From Mucilaginibacter sp. L196 (lineage in GTDB: Bacteria > Bacteroidota > Bacteroidia > Sphingobacteriales > Sphingobacteriaceae): a stretch of DNA of 64,000 nucleotides. Below the pieces are notes generated by a model. It was not told the DNA's origin. It did no database searches and was given only the letters and a program-made list of their open reading frames with translations. Made by a program: the position numbers and the translations under genes. This document shows, piece after piece, positions 36,905-46,252 of the stretch. The first letter of the stretch is position 1. Each line of letters begins with the position of its first letter. The DNA lies in assembly GCF_009765905.1 (NCBI RefSeq), contig NZ_LMUO01000019.1:1388405-1452404 (forward strand), in the 5' to 3' direction.

Positions 36905-37561
36905 TTAACTCATGCTGCCACATTCCATAAAAAACTGTTGCAAATAAGTTTCCATAAACGCGTGGCGTTGTTCGGCAAGTTTTTTACCGGTAGCGGTGTT
37001 CATCTTATCTTTCAGCAAAAGCAATTTTTCATAAAAATGGTTGATGCTGGGTGCGGTAGTATTTTTATATTCCTCCTTGCTCATATTAAGGTTAGGCTTT
37101 ATTTCAGGGTTATATATTTCACGACCCTTAAAACCACCGTAGTTAAATACGCGGGCAACGCCAATTGCACCAATGGCATCAAGTCGGTCGGCATCCTGTA
37201 CAATACTGAGTTCGGGTGATTGAAAGCTTAATTTATCAAAACCTGATTTGAAGGAGATGTGGCGTATGATTTGTTGAACATGAACAATGATATGCTCATC
37301 TACATTGATACTATAAAGAAAGTTTCCGGCAGTAATGGGGCCAATTTCCTCATCTCCATTGTGAAATTTACTATCGGCAATATCATGCAAAAGGGCAGCG
37401 AGTTCAACCGTAAGCAGATCGCAATCTTCAGTATCGGCAATTAGTTTCGCATTGGCATGTACGCGGTGTATGTGCCACCAATCGTGGCCGCCTTCAGCAT
37501 TTTGGAGAGTTGTACGTACAAACTGAACGGTTTTATTAATTATTTCAGGTTTATTCATCAT
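36905..37561 (-). CDS. HD-domain phosphohydrolase
   Basis: 218 aa. HD-superfamily metal residues are present: first His in GGHDWWHIHRVHANA, the HD pair in AALLHDIADSKF, and a later Asp in VQDADRLDAIGAIGVARVF. The layout matches the YedJ/YpgQ-like group of small soluble HD hydrolases, some of which act on nucleotides. The substrate is not known. It is followed by the Fur-family gene 52 bp downstream, and an XRE regulator gene lies 27 bp upstream. Confidence 0.88.
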   Translation of the reverse strand: MMNKPEIINKTVQFVRTTLQNAEGGHDWWHIHRVHANAKLIADTEDCDLLTVELAALLHDIADSKFHNGDEEIGPITAGNFLYSINVDEHIIVHVQQIIRHISFKSGFDKLSFQSPELSIVQDADRLDAIGAIGVARVFNYGGFKGREIYNPEIKPNLNMSKEEYKNTTAPSINHFYEKLLLLKDKMNTATGKKLAEQRHAFMETYLQQFFMECGSMS

Positions 37562-37588
37562 TCAATAATATCTGCAAAGATATTATTG

Positions 37589-37846
37589 TTAGCTTACTTT
37601 AGCCATATGAGGCGCACCTTGGGGCTTGGTATCAATCAAGTCGGCTACTTCGAAACCTAAAACTTCCGCTATCTGAAAAAGTCGCTCAACGGTTATTTTA
37701 GTATAACCAAGTTCAATTTTACTGTATGCATTTTGCGAGATAGCCAGCTTTGCGGCCAAATACTCTTGTGTGTAATTACGGTATTCTCTTTTGTTCCGGA
37801 TATTAGCTGCAATAGCTTTTATCTTGAGATTTAATCCCTCGTTCAT
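37589..37846 (-). CDS. XRE-family HTH transcriptional regulator
   Basis: 85 aa. A single Cro/C1-type helix-turn-helix fills residues about 10-66 (YTQEYLAAKLAISQNAYSKIELGYTKITVERLFQIAEVLG). Short tail, no effector domain. Similar stand-alone regulators are common in Bacteroidota. It may regulate the HD hydrolase gene 27 bp downstream. Confidence 0.88.
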   Translation of the reverse strand: MNEGLNLKIKAIAANIRNKREYRNYTQEYLAAKLAISQNAYSKIELGYTKITVERLFQIAEVLGFEVADLIDTKPQGAPHMAKVS

Positions 37847-37921
37847 AAATACTACAATTGTTATTGTGTGTACTTACGAGATGATTACTTACACGGTTTT
37901 TGAATTAGGATAATTTAATGC

Positions 37922-38404
37922 TTAGGGGCGGTTTTTCATTTCAGCAAGTATGGCTCTTAAAAATTCATTAGGCTGTTGTGAGCCAATAATATATACCAAA
38001 CCATCCCGGTCTGTTAAGTGTATAGCCTCTTTGCCGCCAGTGTAAAAACGGATGGTTCCTTTACTATGCAAGTTATAAACCGGATTGTTAAACAGGTAGC
38101 GGCTATACTCGCCTTTTTCTGCTTTAACAATGCTGTTTAAATCAATTTTTACCAGGCGGGTAGTCCACAAACCGTCAAGCAAAATACTTTTATTAATAAC
38201 GCGTGTGCGGAAATGCAGCAGAAAGCCCATAATGATAGAAATAACCAAAATGGCAAAACCTACCACCACCAATAAAGCATTAGACCGCTGATCGGTAAAA
38301 AAGTAGGCAGCAAAACAGAACATTGACATTACCAGGCGTATGGTAATGGGAATAAACTCCCTGCCCAGGTATTGTTTTTCAATAAAATCGGGTTTATCGC
38401 TCAT
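37922..38404 (-). CDS. small membrane protein with two TM helices
   Basis: 160 aa. Two adjacent hydrophobic helices (about 19-38 and 43-64), then a soluble beta-rich C-terminal part (SKGTIRFYTGGKEAIHLTDRDGLVYIIGSQQPNEFLRAIL) that looks like a PH-type/YcxB-like domain. Its ATG overlaps the tilS stop (ATGA), so it is translationally coupled to tilS. Function unknown. Confidence 0.75.
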   Translation of the reverse strand: MSDKPDFIEKQYLGREFIPITIRLVMSMFCFAAYFFTDQRSNALLVVVGFAILVISIIMGFLLHFRTRVINKSILLDGLWTTRLVKIDLNSIVKAEKGEYSRYLFNNPVYNLHSKGTIRFYTGGKEAIHLTDRDGLVYIIGSQQPNEFLRAILAEMKNRP

Positions 38405-39732
38405 GTTTTAATTAATTTGAATATAGTAACTTTTTTAGTGTTTTTGCTCACTTTGTAATGTTCGCTGCTTCGGTAACCGGCAAGCCAAATGATGTCGCCA
38501 TTACCGTTTACCAATAATGGCACCTGTGTTTTTTGATGCACGGGTATTTTCTGGTCGATGAAATAATCACTCAGTTTCTTCCTGGTTTTCATCCCCAACG
38601 GGTAAAAATAATCACTTTGCTGCCAGGCACGCATAGTTAATGGATAAACCAGCAAATCAGCATCAATACTTACGGCTAAGGGATTGTCTTTTACAATCAG
38701 CGGGCTCTCATCATGTAGCAAGGTTATTTTGTAGTTGTTATAATTAACCATATGCTCATTGGGGTTGATGGTTATTTCAGTAGGATGATCCTTTTTTAGG
38801 GTGATGATGATGTTCTCCCTGTCGAGTATCAGCCTGTAACCTAAACTTTCAAAAATCCTGCCCGAATGTTTATCCAGCGAAGCGATCAGATCATCAACGG
38901 CCGTTTCATTAAAACCATAAGGTTGCAGCAGGTTAAATAGTAGCAGCCGTTTGGGTTCTAACTTTCTTACCGCTTCCAATGGCACATGAATTTCATCGTC
39001 CTGTTGGATAAGCAGCTCTTTCTTTAATTCTGACAACTTTAATTCCAGCAGCGTTTCCATATCCCTGAAATGCTGCAAATTGTTTTCGAATGTTTTTTCC
39101 AAACTGGGGTTTAGTTCCTTAAGCTTGGGAATAACTTCGTGGCGTATTTTGTTACGGGCATATTTTACGGATAAATTGGAGCTGTCTTCCACATATTGCA
39201 GGCTGTTTTGCTTAATCAACAGCTTAATATCCTCACGGTTCAAAAATAACAATGGCCTCACCAGGTCACCATTTTTAGTCAAGATGCCATGTAAACCCGC
39301 TATCCCCGTGCCACGTGTAAGATTTAACAATATAGTTTCAATCGTATCGTTTTGATGATGCGCGAGTGCAATAGCATCATAACCATGCTGTTGTTTAAGT
39401 TGTTGAAACCACTGATAGCGTAAATCGCGGGCTGCCATCTGGATGGAGATCTTGTGGTTGGCGGCATAGTCGGTGGTATCAAAGTTGATGGTGTAAAATG
39501 GTACGCCGAATTGTTGAGCAAGGTTTTTGCAAAATTCCTGATCAGCAATGGCATCATCGCCGCGCAACTGAAAGTTACAATGAGCAATGCTAAAATTATA
39601 CCCGGCCGCTTTTAACAGGTGCGCCATTAAAACAGAATCCATGCCACCGCTAACCGCGGCAAGCACTTTGCCGGCAGGTTTGAACAGTTTGTTTTGTTCA
39701 ATAAAATCAGTAAATTGTTTAACCGGCAGCAT
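38401..39732 (-). CDS. tilS: tRNA(Ile)-lysidine synthetase
   Basis: 443 aa, the long form. PP-loop ATP pyrophosphatase motif SGGMDS (28-33), HCNFQLRGDDA, ALAHHQNDTIETILLNLTRGTG, the RNKIRHEVIP segment and a C-terminal TilS substrate-binding domain (KLSDYFIDQKIPVHQKTQVPLL). It converts C34 of the minor tRNA-Ile to lysidine so that AUA is read. Divergent from the OstA-like gene, 51 bp apart. Confidence 0.95.
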   Translation of the reverse strand: MLPVKQFTDFIEQNKLFKPAGKVLAAVSGGMDSVLMAHLLKAAGYNFSIAHCNFQLRGDDAIADQEFCKNLAQQFGVPFYTINFDTTDYAANHKISIQMAARDLRYQWFQQLKQQHGYDAIALAHHQNDTIETILLNLTRGTGIAGLHGILTKNGDLVRPLLFLNREDIKLLIKQNSLQYVEDSSNLSVKYARNKIRHEVIPKLKELNPSLEKTFENNLQHFRDMETLLELKLSELKKELLIQQDDEIHVPLEAVRKLEPKRLLLFNLLQPYGFNETAVDDLIASLDKHSGRIFESLGYRLILDRENIIITLKKDHPTEITINPNEHMVNYNNYKITLLHDESPLIVKDNPLAVSIDADLLVYPLTMRAWQQSDYFYPLGMKTRKKLSDYFIDQKIPVHQKTQVPLLVNGNGDIIWLAGYRSSEHYKVSKNTKKVTIFKLIKT

Positions 39733-39770
39733 TCATCAAAATTATTAATTTAATAACCCCAACAAAAAAC

Positions 39771-39778
39771 TAATTTTG
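39771..39778 (+). promoter_or_regulatory. -7 element TAATTTTG for the OstA-like gene
   Basis: A perfect TAnnTTTG box ends 5 bp before the GTG start at 39784, predicting an almost leaderless mRNA, the same arrangement as cysS. Confidence 0.45.
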
Positions 39779-39783
39779 CCATT

Positions 39784-42264
39784 GTGAGTAAATACCTTAT
39801 AATTTTTTTATTACTGCTGACGGCGGGTAATGTTATCGCCCAAAAAAAAGCGTCAAAAGTAAATTTAATTTCATCTAGTAAAAGCCAGGGTGTTAAGATC
39901 AATGGCCTGGATGTAATTAAGGTATATAATGGTATCTGGAGCCAGGACCGCACCCGCATGAGTTCGGATAGCGCCTACTTTTACCAAAGCGCCAACGCTT
40001 TTGATGCCTTTGGCCATGTAGCCATAAACCAGGGAGATACACTAAATATTTACTCAGATAAACTGAATTACAACGGTAATACCAAAGTTGCCATATTAAC
40101 CGATAATGTAAAAATGGTTGATAAAGAAGCGACCCTAACCACCAACTTTTTTAATTATAACACCGCTACCCGCATTGGTACTTATACAAACGGTGGTAAG
40201 CTGGTGAGTAAAACCAATACACTGGTAAGCCAGAACGGTTATTATTTTGCAGGTACACACGATGCCTATTTCAGGTATAATGTGGTTTGTACTACAAATG
40301 ACGCGATGATTTATACCGATACTATGCGCTATAACTCGCAAACACGTATAAATTATTTTTATGGACCAACACGTATTTATGGCACCAAGGATAAGGATAC
40401 GCTTTTAACAGATAACGGCACTTACAATACCATAGTTGAACAGGCGCTGTTCACCAAAAATAACTTATATAAACAGGGTACCAAGTCATTAACCGGCGAT
40501 ACCTTGTTTTATGATAGGTTGAAGGGCTACGGGCGATCTGTTAAACACGTAATCTTTAATGATGATGAGCAAAAAATAACCATTAGGGGCGGTTTGGGAA
40601 CATATTTTAAGAAGAACGACCTGGCGATAGTTACCCGCGACCCATACGTGATTTTGGTTACTGAAAACTCAGATTCGACTAAAAAGGATACTTCAAAAGT
40701 ACATCCTTTGTCAATTCCCACAAAAAAAGAACTTAAAAAAGCATTAGCGAATAACAAGACTAAGATAGATAGCAAGAAACTGACTGGCGGCCAACAGCAA
40801 TTAATTGATTCAGTAAGCAGGAAGTTGACTATGCCGGTTATCGATTCATTCCGTAAAAAGATTCCGAACAAAATGAGTGCGGACTCAGCCGGGAAAATAC
40901 TATCGGCACAAAGCAAAAAAATAAGTATGCCTGATCTGGGTAAAATAAAATCGGGCATAAAGAAATTGCAAAAAAACAAGCTTGATACTAACGAAATTGT
41001 AACGAGTAAGCCACTGATTATACCCAAAGATACAAGCAAAGTTAAAAAGGATTCGGTCTATATGTCGGCTGATACAATTGAGACGCGAATACTGACATAT
41101 AAAGAACTTATTGTACTACAGGAGCAGGAACGATTATCGCATATTAGAGACACTACGATTAAAAAAACACCATCTATTATTTATAAGGTTGCCCCTAAGT
41201 TTTTGAGCATAGAAGCACCAAAGTTTGCAAGGGATACCAGCTATCATCACCGGGATTATTTTGGGCACCCAAAACCTAAACCCGTACACGTAAAGCCTAA
41301 GAAGGACCAGATCATAGCTAAGAGTAAAAAGGTTGTTAAAATTGATTCCACATTTTTAGACCGGAAAATAGTGTTGAAGGATACCGCAAGGATAAGGATA
41401 TTGTATGCTTTCCATAGCGCGAAAATATTTAAATCGGACTTGCAGGCTAAGGCAGATTCGATGTTTTATAGTAATAGCGACTCCACCATACGATGTTATA
41501 CCAAGCCAATGATATGGACGCAGGGCTCGCAATTATCCGGCGATACTATTAACCTCATCATGAAAAACAAAAAGCTGGATAAGATGGATATGTATCCCAA
41601 TGCTTTTATTGTAAATATAGAGAAAAATGATTCTACGCATTTTAACCAGGTTGGCGGCAAGAAAATGCGGGGCTTTTTTAAAGATAATAAATTAGGCCGT
41701 GTGTTTTTTGATGGGAATGTGGAGTGTATATACTTTGTACACGACAGTACAACCCATTTAGTTACAGATATGCAGCGGTCATTTGCGAGCAGGATGCGGT
41801 TAAACTTAAAGAATAACGAGGTAACCGACCTTGCATTTTTAACCAAACCAGACCATCGTTATATACCTATTGACAAGGTTAAGGAGGATGAAAAGATATT
41901 AAAAGGCTTTTTATGGAAACCGAAGGACAGGCCAATATCCAAAGAGTCGGTGCTGCCATCATACAATAAGTTGCGCGATACCACTACCAAACATGCTGCC
42001 GGGGCTCCCCGCCCTAAGAAGATGTATTCAGGTAAAGACGGCAAGGCTTTGCCGGGTGTAAAGGCCGCGGCAGATAGTGTATTGAATAAGCAACCCGGAG
42101 GCTTACCAAGTAGTTCACCAGGAGCCAATAGTAAAACTGATAGCACCACTAAAAAAACACCGGTTATTAAGCCTGCTGTAATAAATACCAGGAAGGACTC
42201 AACCAGCGTTAAACCAATTAGTTTGGGACCGCCGGTTAATGCGAAAAAGGATACGATAAATTAG
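39784..42264 (+). CDS. OstA/LptA-like protein, probable LPS transport
   Basis: 826 aa with a GTG start that opens a signal peptide (SKYLIIFLLLLTAGNVIAQ). Residues about 25-295 hold OstA/LptA-type beta-jellyroll repeats (GIWSQDRTRMSSDSAYFYQ, AFGHVAINQGDTLNIYSDKLNY, AILTDNVKMVDKEATLTTN). A long Lys/Ser/Thr-rich stretch (about 297-540) separates these from a second OstA-like part (AKIFKSDLQAKADSMFYSNSDSTI, VFFDGNVECIYFV). The tail is low-complexity. It would bridge the periplasm for LPS export. The long insertion makes it larger than LptA; whether it acts as LptA alone is uncertain. Confidence 0.8.
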   Translation: MSKYLIIFLLLLTAGNVIAQKKASKVNLISSSKSQGVKINGLDVIKVYNGIWSQDRTRMSSDSAYFYQSANAFDAFGHVAINQGDTLNIYSDKLNYNGNTKVAILTDNVKMVDKEATLTTNFFNYNTATRIGTYTNGGKLVSKTNTLVSQNGYYFAGTHDAYFRYNVVCTTNDAMIYTDTMRYNSQTRINYFYGPTRIYGTKDKDTLLTDNGTYNTIVEQALFTKNNLYKQGTKSLTGDTLFYDRLKGYGRSVKHVIFNDDEQKITIRGGLGTYFKKNDLAIVTRDPYVILVTENSDSTKKDTSKVHPLSIPTKKELKKALANNKTKIDSKKLTGGQQQLIDSVSRKLTMPVIDSFRKKIPNKMSADSAGKILSAQSKKISMPDLGKIKSGIKKLQKNKLDTNEIVTSKPLIIPKDTSKVKKDSVYMSADTIETRILTYKELIVLQEQERLSHIRDTTIKKTPSIIYKVAPKFLSIEAPKFARDTSYHHRDYFGHPKPKPVHVKPKKDQIIAKSKKVVKIDSTFLDRKIVLKDTARIRILYAFHSAKIFKSDLQAKADSMFYSNSDSTIRCYTKPMIWTQGSQLSGDTINLIMKNKKLDKMDMYPNAFIVNIEKNDSTHFNQVGGKKMRGFFKDNKLGRVFFDGNVECIYFVHDSTTHLVTDMQRSFASRMRLNLKNNEVTDLAFLTKPDHRYIPIDKVKEDEKILKGFLWKPKDRPISKESVLPSYNKLRDTTTKHAAGAPRPKKMYSGKDGKALPGVKAAADSVLNKQPGGLPSSSPGANSKTDSTTKKTPVIKPAVINTRKDSTSVKPISLGPPVNAKKDTIN

Positions 42265-42416
42265 ATTTTGGCCTCGAAACACACCAGGTAAAGGTGTTTT
42301 GTACTGTTAAAAAAACTTTCACAAAACACTTGGAAATTAGCGACTTTGTACTTAACTTAGTGTAACCAATTTGCAAACCCCAATTGCAATAAAAAGATAA
42401 ACCAGGAGAAATCGCT

Positions 42417-42593
42417 ATGAAAAAGAAATCTACTGTAGTTAATCAGCCGGATAAGACTGAAGCTATCAAGCCAGAAGTGTTAATGCCTCAAAACCACATT
42501 CAAATTAACCATTCAACGCACTCACTATGCGATCATTCGCATGGCCGGTCTAAATTTGCGTTTGGCAGCGACCGAGGGCCCGCTTTTTTTTAA
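42417..42593 (+). CDS. 58-codon small ORF with a strong ribosome-binding site
   Basis: ATG at 42417, TAA at 42591-42593. It begins MKKKSTVVNQPDKTEAIKPE and has a His/Asn-rich middle and a C-terminal SKFAFGSDRGPAFF. AGGAG at 42403-42407 is a near-perfect Shine-Dalgarno, unusual in this genome. No family is recognised. It lies alone between the OstA-like gene and the convergent cdd. The basic N-terminus and short length could suit a peptide precursor or small regulator, but I assign no function. The remaining gap sequence (42265-42416) shows nothing else. Confidence 0.5.
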   Translation: MKKKSTVVNQPDKTEAIKPEVLMPQNHIQINHSTHSLCDHSHGRSKFAFGSDRGPAFF

Positions 42594-42601
42594 CCGGGCG
42601 T

Positions 42602-43093
42602 TTACTGCGTAATCAACCTGTCTTCAAAAAATAAAAAAGGCAGCTGGTTTTGTATGCCCTTTATTTTCCAGATGGGGCCTTGCTGGCAATAAAGGATAAT
42701 ATTGATCTGCTGATCCTGCTTTTTTTCGTATTCGGCTAAAACTTGCAGGCATGAGCCGCATGAGGTAATTGGCTTAGTGATCGTAAACTCATCAGAATGT
42801 GCTGTAATAGCCATCGTAACGATAGGATCATCGGGGTGATTAGCTCCCCAGTAAAATAGCGCTACACGCTCCGCACATAGGCCTGATGGATATGCTACGT
42901 TTTCCTGGTTACTGGCATGTATTATTTTACCGCTTTGTAATTCCATAGCCACACCCACCCTGAATTTTGAATATGGTGAATGTGAGTTTTTTAGCGATTT
43001 AACGCTTTCAAGACACAGGTGTTTGTCGGATGTATTAAGTTCGTGTAAGTTATCGTACTCCTGAAAAGCTATTTTTATTTCGTGATTTACCAT
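42602..43093 (-). CDS. cdd: cytidine deaminase
   Basis: 163 aa from the ATG at 43093 (VNHEIKIAF); an earlier in-frame start at 43126 adds 11 residues of repeat-like sequence. Zinc site: CAE (Cys73, Glu75) in YPSGLCAERVALFY and the Cys pair SCGSC (112, 115); the usual first residue is Pro (PCGxC), here Ser. It deaminates cytidine and deoxycytidine for pyrimidine salvage. Slightly longer than the 130-aa tetrameric form, as in many Bacteroidota. Confidence 0.92.
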   Translation of the reverse strand: MVNHEIKIAFQEYDNLHELNTSDKHLCLESVKSLKNSHSPYSKFRVGVAMELQSGKIIHASNQENVAYPSGLCAERVALFYWGANHPDDPIVTMAITAHSDEFTITKPITSCGSCLQVLAEYEKKQDQQINIILYCQQGPIWKIKGIQNQLPFLFFEDRLITQ

Positions 43094-43212
43094 TATGTAT
43101 CCCCGTAAAATTGTGGGGGGATACAAGATAGATAAAAATTTAATTAAGAAACTAACTGGAGTATTTATTTATTGTCAAATCTATCTTTTCATAGATAAAC
43201 TATGGGCTGGCG

Positions 43213-43310
43213 CCTCCTCTCTTGAGAGAGGAGTGGAGAGTGCCTTAATACATAGCGACGAACCCACCCCTGCCAGTTCACGTACCCACTTCACCCCCTC
43301 CAAGGAGGGG
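43213..43310. repeat. intergenic pair of short palindromes
   Basis: CTCCTCTCT/AGAGAGGAG (43214-43233) and CCCCTCC-AA-GGAGGGG (43295-43310) flank about 60 bases containing ACCCACCCCTGCC. The whole looks like a degenerate repeat unit of the REP type. A related CCTAAATTTAGG palindrome beside CCTCC/GGAGG lies at 62548-62559. Confidence 0.5.
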
Positions 43311-43335
43311 AACTTAAAGCAGATACCTGAAAATA

Positions 43336-45228
43336 TTACACCGCTACATCCAGCGTAACACTTTCCAAATCCTCAGCTACTAATGGGTTAATGCTTTCAT
43401 CATCCTTTTCAACGCGCAGGTTGTTTACAATGTGTTGCTGGCGGGTTGGGGTATTTTTGCCCATGAAGTACTCCAGTAAGCCTTTGATGTTGGCATCTTT
43501 CAGTATAACCGGGTCGAGGCGGATGTCTTTACCGATGAATAAACCGAATTCTTCAGGCGAGATTTCTCCCAAACCTTTAAATCGGGTTATTTCGGGCTTG
43601 GTGCCTAGCTTGGCTATGGCATTGCGGCGCTCTTCGTCGCTGTAACAATAAATGGTTTCCTTTTTATTACGCACACGGAATAATGGCGTTTGCAGGATAA
43701 ATACGTGTCCTGCTTTTACCAAATCCGGGAAAAATTGCAGGAAGAAGGTCATTAACAGCAAGCGTATGTGCATGCCATCAACATCGGCATCGGTAGCTAT
43801 TACAATATTGTTGTAGCGTAATCCATCCAAACCATCCTCAATATTTAAAGCGTGTTGCAGCAGGTTAAATTCCTCGTTTTCATAAACCACTTTTTTGGTT
43901 AGCCCATAGCAGTTTAGCGGTTTTCCTTTTAGACTGAATACCGCCTGAGTTTGTACATCACGTGATTTGGTGATTGATCCGCTGGCCGAGTCACCTTCGG
44001 TGATGAATAGGGTGGTATCTTGCTTGCGTTCGTGGGTGTCTTCAAAATGCAATTTGCAGTCGCGGAGTTTACGGTTGTGCAATGATGCTTTTTTGGCGCG
44101 CTCGTTAGCCAGTTTTTTAATGCCGGCAATATCCTTGCGCTCCCGCTCTGATTGCATAATGCGTTTAAGCAAAGCATCGGCGACAGCAGGGTTTTTATGC
44201 AGATAGTTGTCAAGTTCTTTCTTAAGAAAGTCATTGATAAACCCACGGACAGATGGCCCGTCTGGTCCAACGTTTTGCGAGCCTAATTTGGTTTTGGTCT
44301 GCGACTCAAATACCGGTTCCTGAACTTTGATGGCTATGGCGGCAACAATAGACGCACGTACATCCGAAGCATCAAACTCTTTTTTATAAAACTCACGGAT
44401 GGTTTTTACCACCGCTTCGCGGAAAGCCGCCTGGTGTGTACCGCCCTGAGTAGTGTGCTGCCCGTTAACGAATGAATAATATTCTTCGCCGTATTGCTGG
44501 CCGTGGGTCATGGCTATCTCAATATCCTCACCTTTTAGGTGGATAATTGGGTAGCGGATGTTTTCCACATCGGTGTTTTTATTCAGGAGGTCATAGAGGC
44601 CACGTTCCGATAAATACTTCTGACCATTAAAGTTGATGGTTAGCCCGGCGTTCAGAAATACGTAGTTCCAGATCATGTTTTCTACAAACTCCGGTATAAA
44701 GCGGTAATGCCTGAAGATGGTATCATCCGGTAAAAAGTTAATGGCGGTACCATTGCGTTGGGACGTTTCTTTTTCGGCTTCTTCGCGAATCAGCTCACCT
44801 TTAGCAAATTCAGCAATTTTGGTACGCCCATCACGATAAGATTGTACGGTAAAGCTATTGGATAAAGCGTTTACCGCTTTGGTACCTACGCCATTTAGTC
44901 CTACCGATTTTTGGAAAGCTTTGCTATCGTATTTACCACCGGTATTTATTTTAGATACGCAATCAATCACTTTTCCCAGAGGGATGCCACGGCCATAATC
45001 GCGCACAGCCACTTTATGATCGCTCATGCTGATCTCGATAGAACGGCCCGCGCCCATCACAAACTCATCAATAGAGTTATCTACAATTTCTTTCAGCAAA
45101 ACGTAAACGCCGTCATCATAAGCCGATCCATCGCCCAGCTTGCCAATATACATGCCGGGGCGTAAACGGATATGCTCTTTCCAGTCTAACGACCGTATAC
45201 TATCATCATCGTAATTTACTTCTGCCAT
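43336..45228 (-). CDS. parE: DNA topoisomerase IV subunit B
   Basis: 630 aa from the ATG at 45228 ([28 protein letters not shown]); an ATG four codons upstream is possible. GHKL ATPase motifs [19 protein letters not shown] and [21 protein letters not shown] with [11 protein letters not shown] and the Asp pair [13 protein letters not shown]. Length and the lack of a gyrase-specific insert fit ParE rather than GyrB in Bacteroidota. With ParC (not in this window) it separates linked daughter chromosomes. Confidence 0.93.
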   Translation of the reverse strand: MAEVNYDDDSIRSLDWKEHIRLRPGMYIGKLGDGSAYDDGVYVLLKEIVDNSIDEFVMGAGRSIEISMSDHKVAVRDYGRGIPLGKVIDCVSKINTGGKYDSKAFQKSVGLNGVGTKAVNALSNSFTVQSYRDGRTKIAEFAKGELIREEAEKETSQRNGTAINFLPDDTIFRHYRFIPEFVENMIWNYVFLNAGLTINFNGQKYLSERGLYDLLNKNTDVENIRYPIIHLKGEDIEIAMTHGQQYGEEYYSFVNGQHTTQGGTHQAAFREAVVKTIREFYKKEFDASDVRASIVAAIAIKVQEPVFESQTKTKLGSQNVGPDGPSVRGFINDFLKKELDNYLHKNPAVADALLKRIMQSERERKDIAGIKKLANERAKKASLHNRKLRDCKLHFEDTHERKQDTTLFITEGDSASGSITKSRDVQTQAVFSLKGKPLNCYGLTKKVVYENEEFNLLQHALNIEDGLDGLRYNNIVIATDADVDGMHIRLLLMTFFLQFFPDLVKAGHVFILQTPLFRVRNKKETIYCYSDEERRNAIAKLGTKPEITRFKGLGEISPEEFGLFIGKDIRLDPVILKDANIKGLLEYFMGKNTPTRQQHIVNNLRVEKDDESINPLVAEDLESVTLDVAV

Positions 45229-45273
45229 TTTTATTATCAAGTATTTAGTATCAGATTGCCTGCAAAGTCGTTG

Positions 45274-45337
45274 AGTTGACTCACCCCGACTGCGCTGCGC
45301 TGGTCGACCCTCTCTTCGCCTGCGGCGGAAAGAGGGT
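45274..45337 (+). repeat. dispersed GC-rich palindromic element, copy 2
   Basis: TTGACTCACCCCGAC, a CGCTGCGC stretch, TCGACCCTCTCTTCGCC and the hairpin closing GGCGGAAAGAGGGT. Close match to copies at 16074 and 62236. It lies upstream of parE, between divergent or unrelated genes. Confidence 0.75.
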
Positions 45338-45432
45338 GAAACACATTTTCGGCAATGTGTTCTTACAAAAATAAAATATTGGGGCTGAAATGCGAATGCA
45401 ATTATGTTAACTTATTAACAAAATCGGGGGTT

Positions 45433-46062
45433 TCAGGGGGTGAATTTAAAAGAATGGCTAACACTGTTTACATCGCGGTAAAAATCAGGGTCTTTATAAT
45501 TGGTAAAAAAGATGGCGACCAGTGTTCCGGTATGATTTTTTTGCAGGGAAACAATCAGCGCATATTTGTAATGATGAATTACCGGCATATCGCGCAGGTT
45601 TAATAAATATGATTTACCCGCATCCGCGTTATACTCAGCGAGTACATCCGCGGGTATATTACGAACCATATAGTTGTTGTTGCCGGTTAACCCTATCGCA
45701 TAGGCTTTGCCAATATCCACATACATAGAATCGGGATTAGCAAGTTCCGCTTTTTTGTTATTCCGGGCGTTTTCATAGCTCAACCAATTTTGCTTTTGTG
45801 ATCGAACCATTACCCAGATTTCGCAATTATGTTGAGGTTCTTCCAGTGCGAAATCAAAAGAGAAGTAGTCGTTGTTTATTGCTTTAACTTCATTAAATCC
45901 TGTTGGGAAGGCAAACTGAAGATCAGCTTCTTTTAATAAAAGATAAAAATCTTTGCGTTGGCTATTTGCCCGCAGAGGTTTAGTTTGGGCAAAAGTATAT
46001 GAACTGCAATAAAAAAATATTGCAAAGGATACTATAAATAATAGAGGTTTAGACTGTTTCAC
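45433..46062 (-). CDS. exported hypothetical protein
   Basis: 209 aa. Signal peptide at 1-25 (SSYTFA-Q). The mature part is alpha/beta, with FYLLLKEADLQFAFPTGFNEV, CEIWVMVRSQKQNWLSYENARNN and HHYKYALIVSLQKNHTGTLVAIFF. No known domain or catalytic motif is recognised. Probably periplasmic. It is a single gene, divergent from the ABC substrate-binding lipoprotein. Confidence 0.72.
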   Translation of the reverse strand: MKQSKPLLFIVSFAIFFYCSSYTFAQTKPLRANSQRKDFYLLLKEADLQFAFPTGFNEVKAINNDYFSFDFALEEPQHNCEIWVMVRSQKQNWLSYENARNNKKAELANPDSMYVDIGKAYAIGLTGNNNYMVRNIPADVLAEYNADAGKSYLLNLRDMPVIHHYKYALIVSLQKNHTGTLVAIFFTNYKDPDFYRDVNSVSHSFKFTP

Positions 46063-46252
46063 AATAGTTTTTATTTCTTAGGGAAAACAAAAAACTTAAT
46101 AATCTAAGTTATGCGAATTTTTTTTAACTATAGAATATTTATTAATAAATATTAAACAATATGATTTTAATAAACCACTTATTGTAAAATAATAAATAGA
46201 GCGTGTTACTAAGTTAAGATGAACAACCACATTTTAACGATATTAGCAGTAT

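Noticed and set aside
43095-43358. Plus-strand open frame between cdd and parE
   Set aside because: It crosses palindromic repeat sequence and overlaps the 3' end of parE; no family resemblance.
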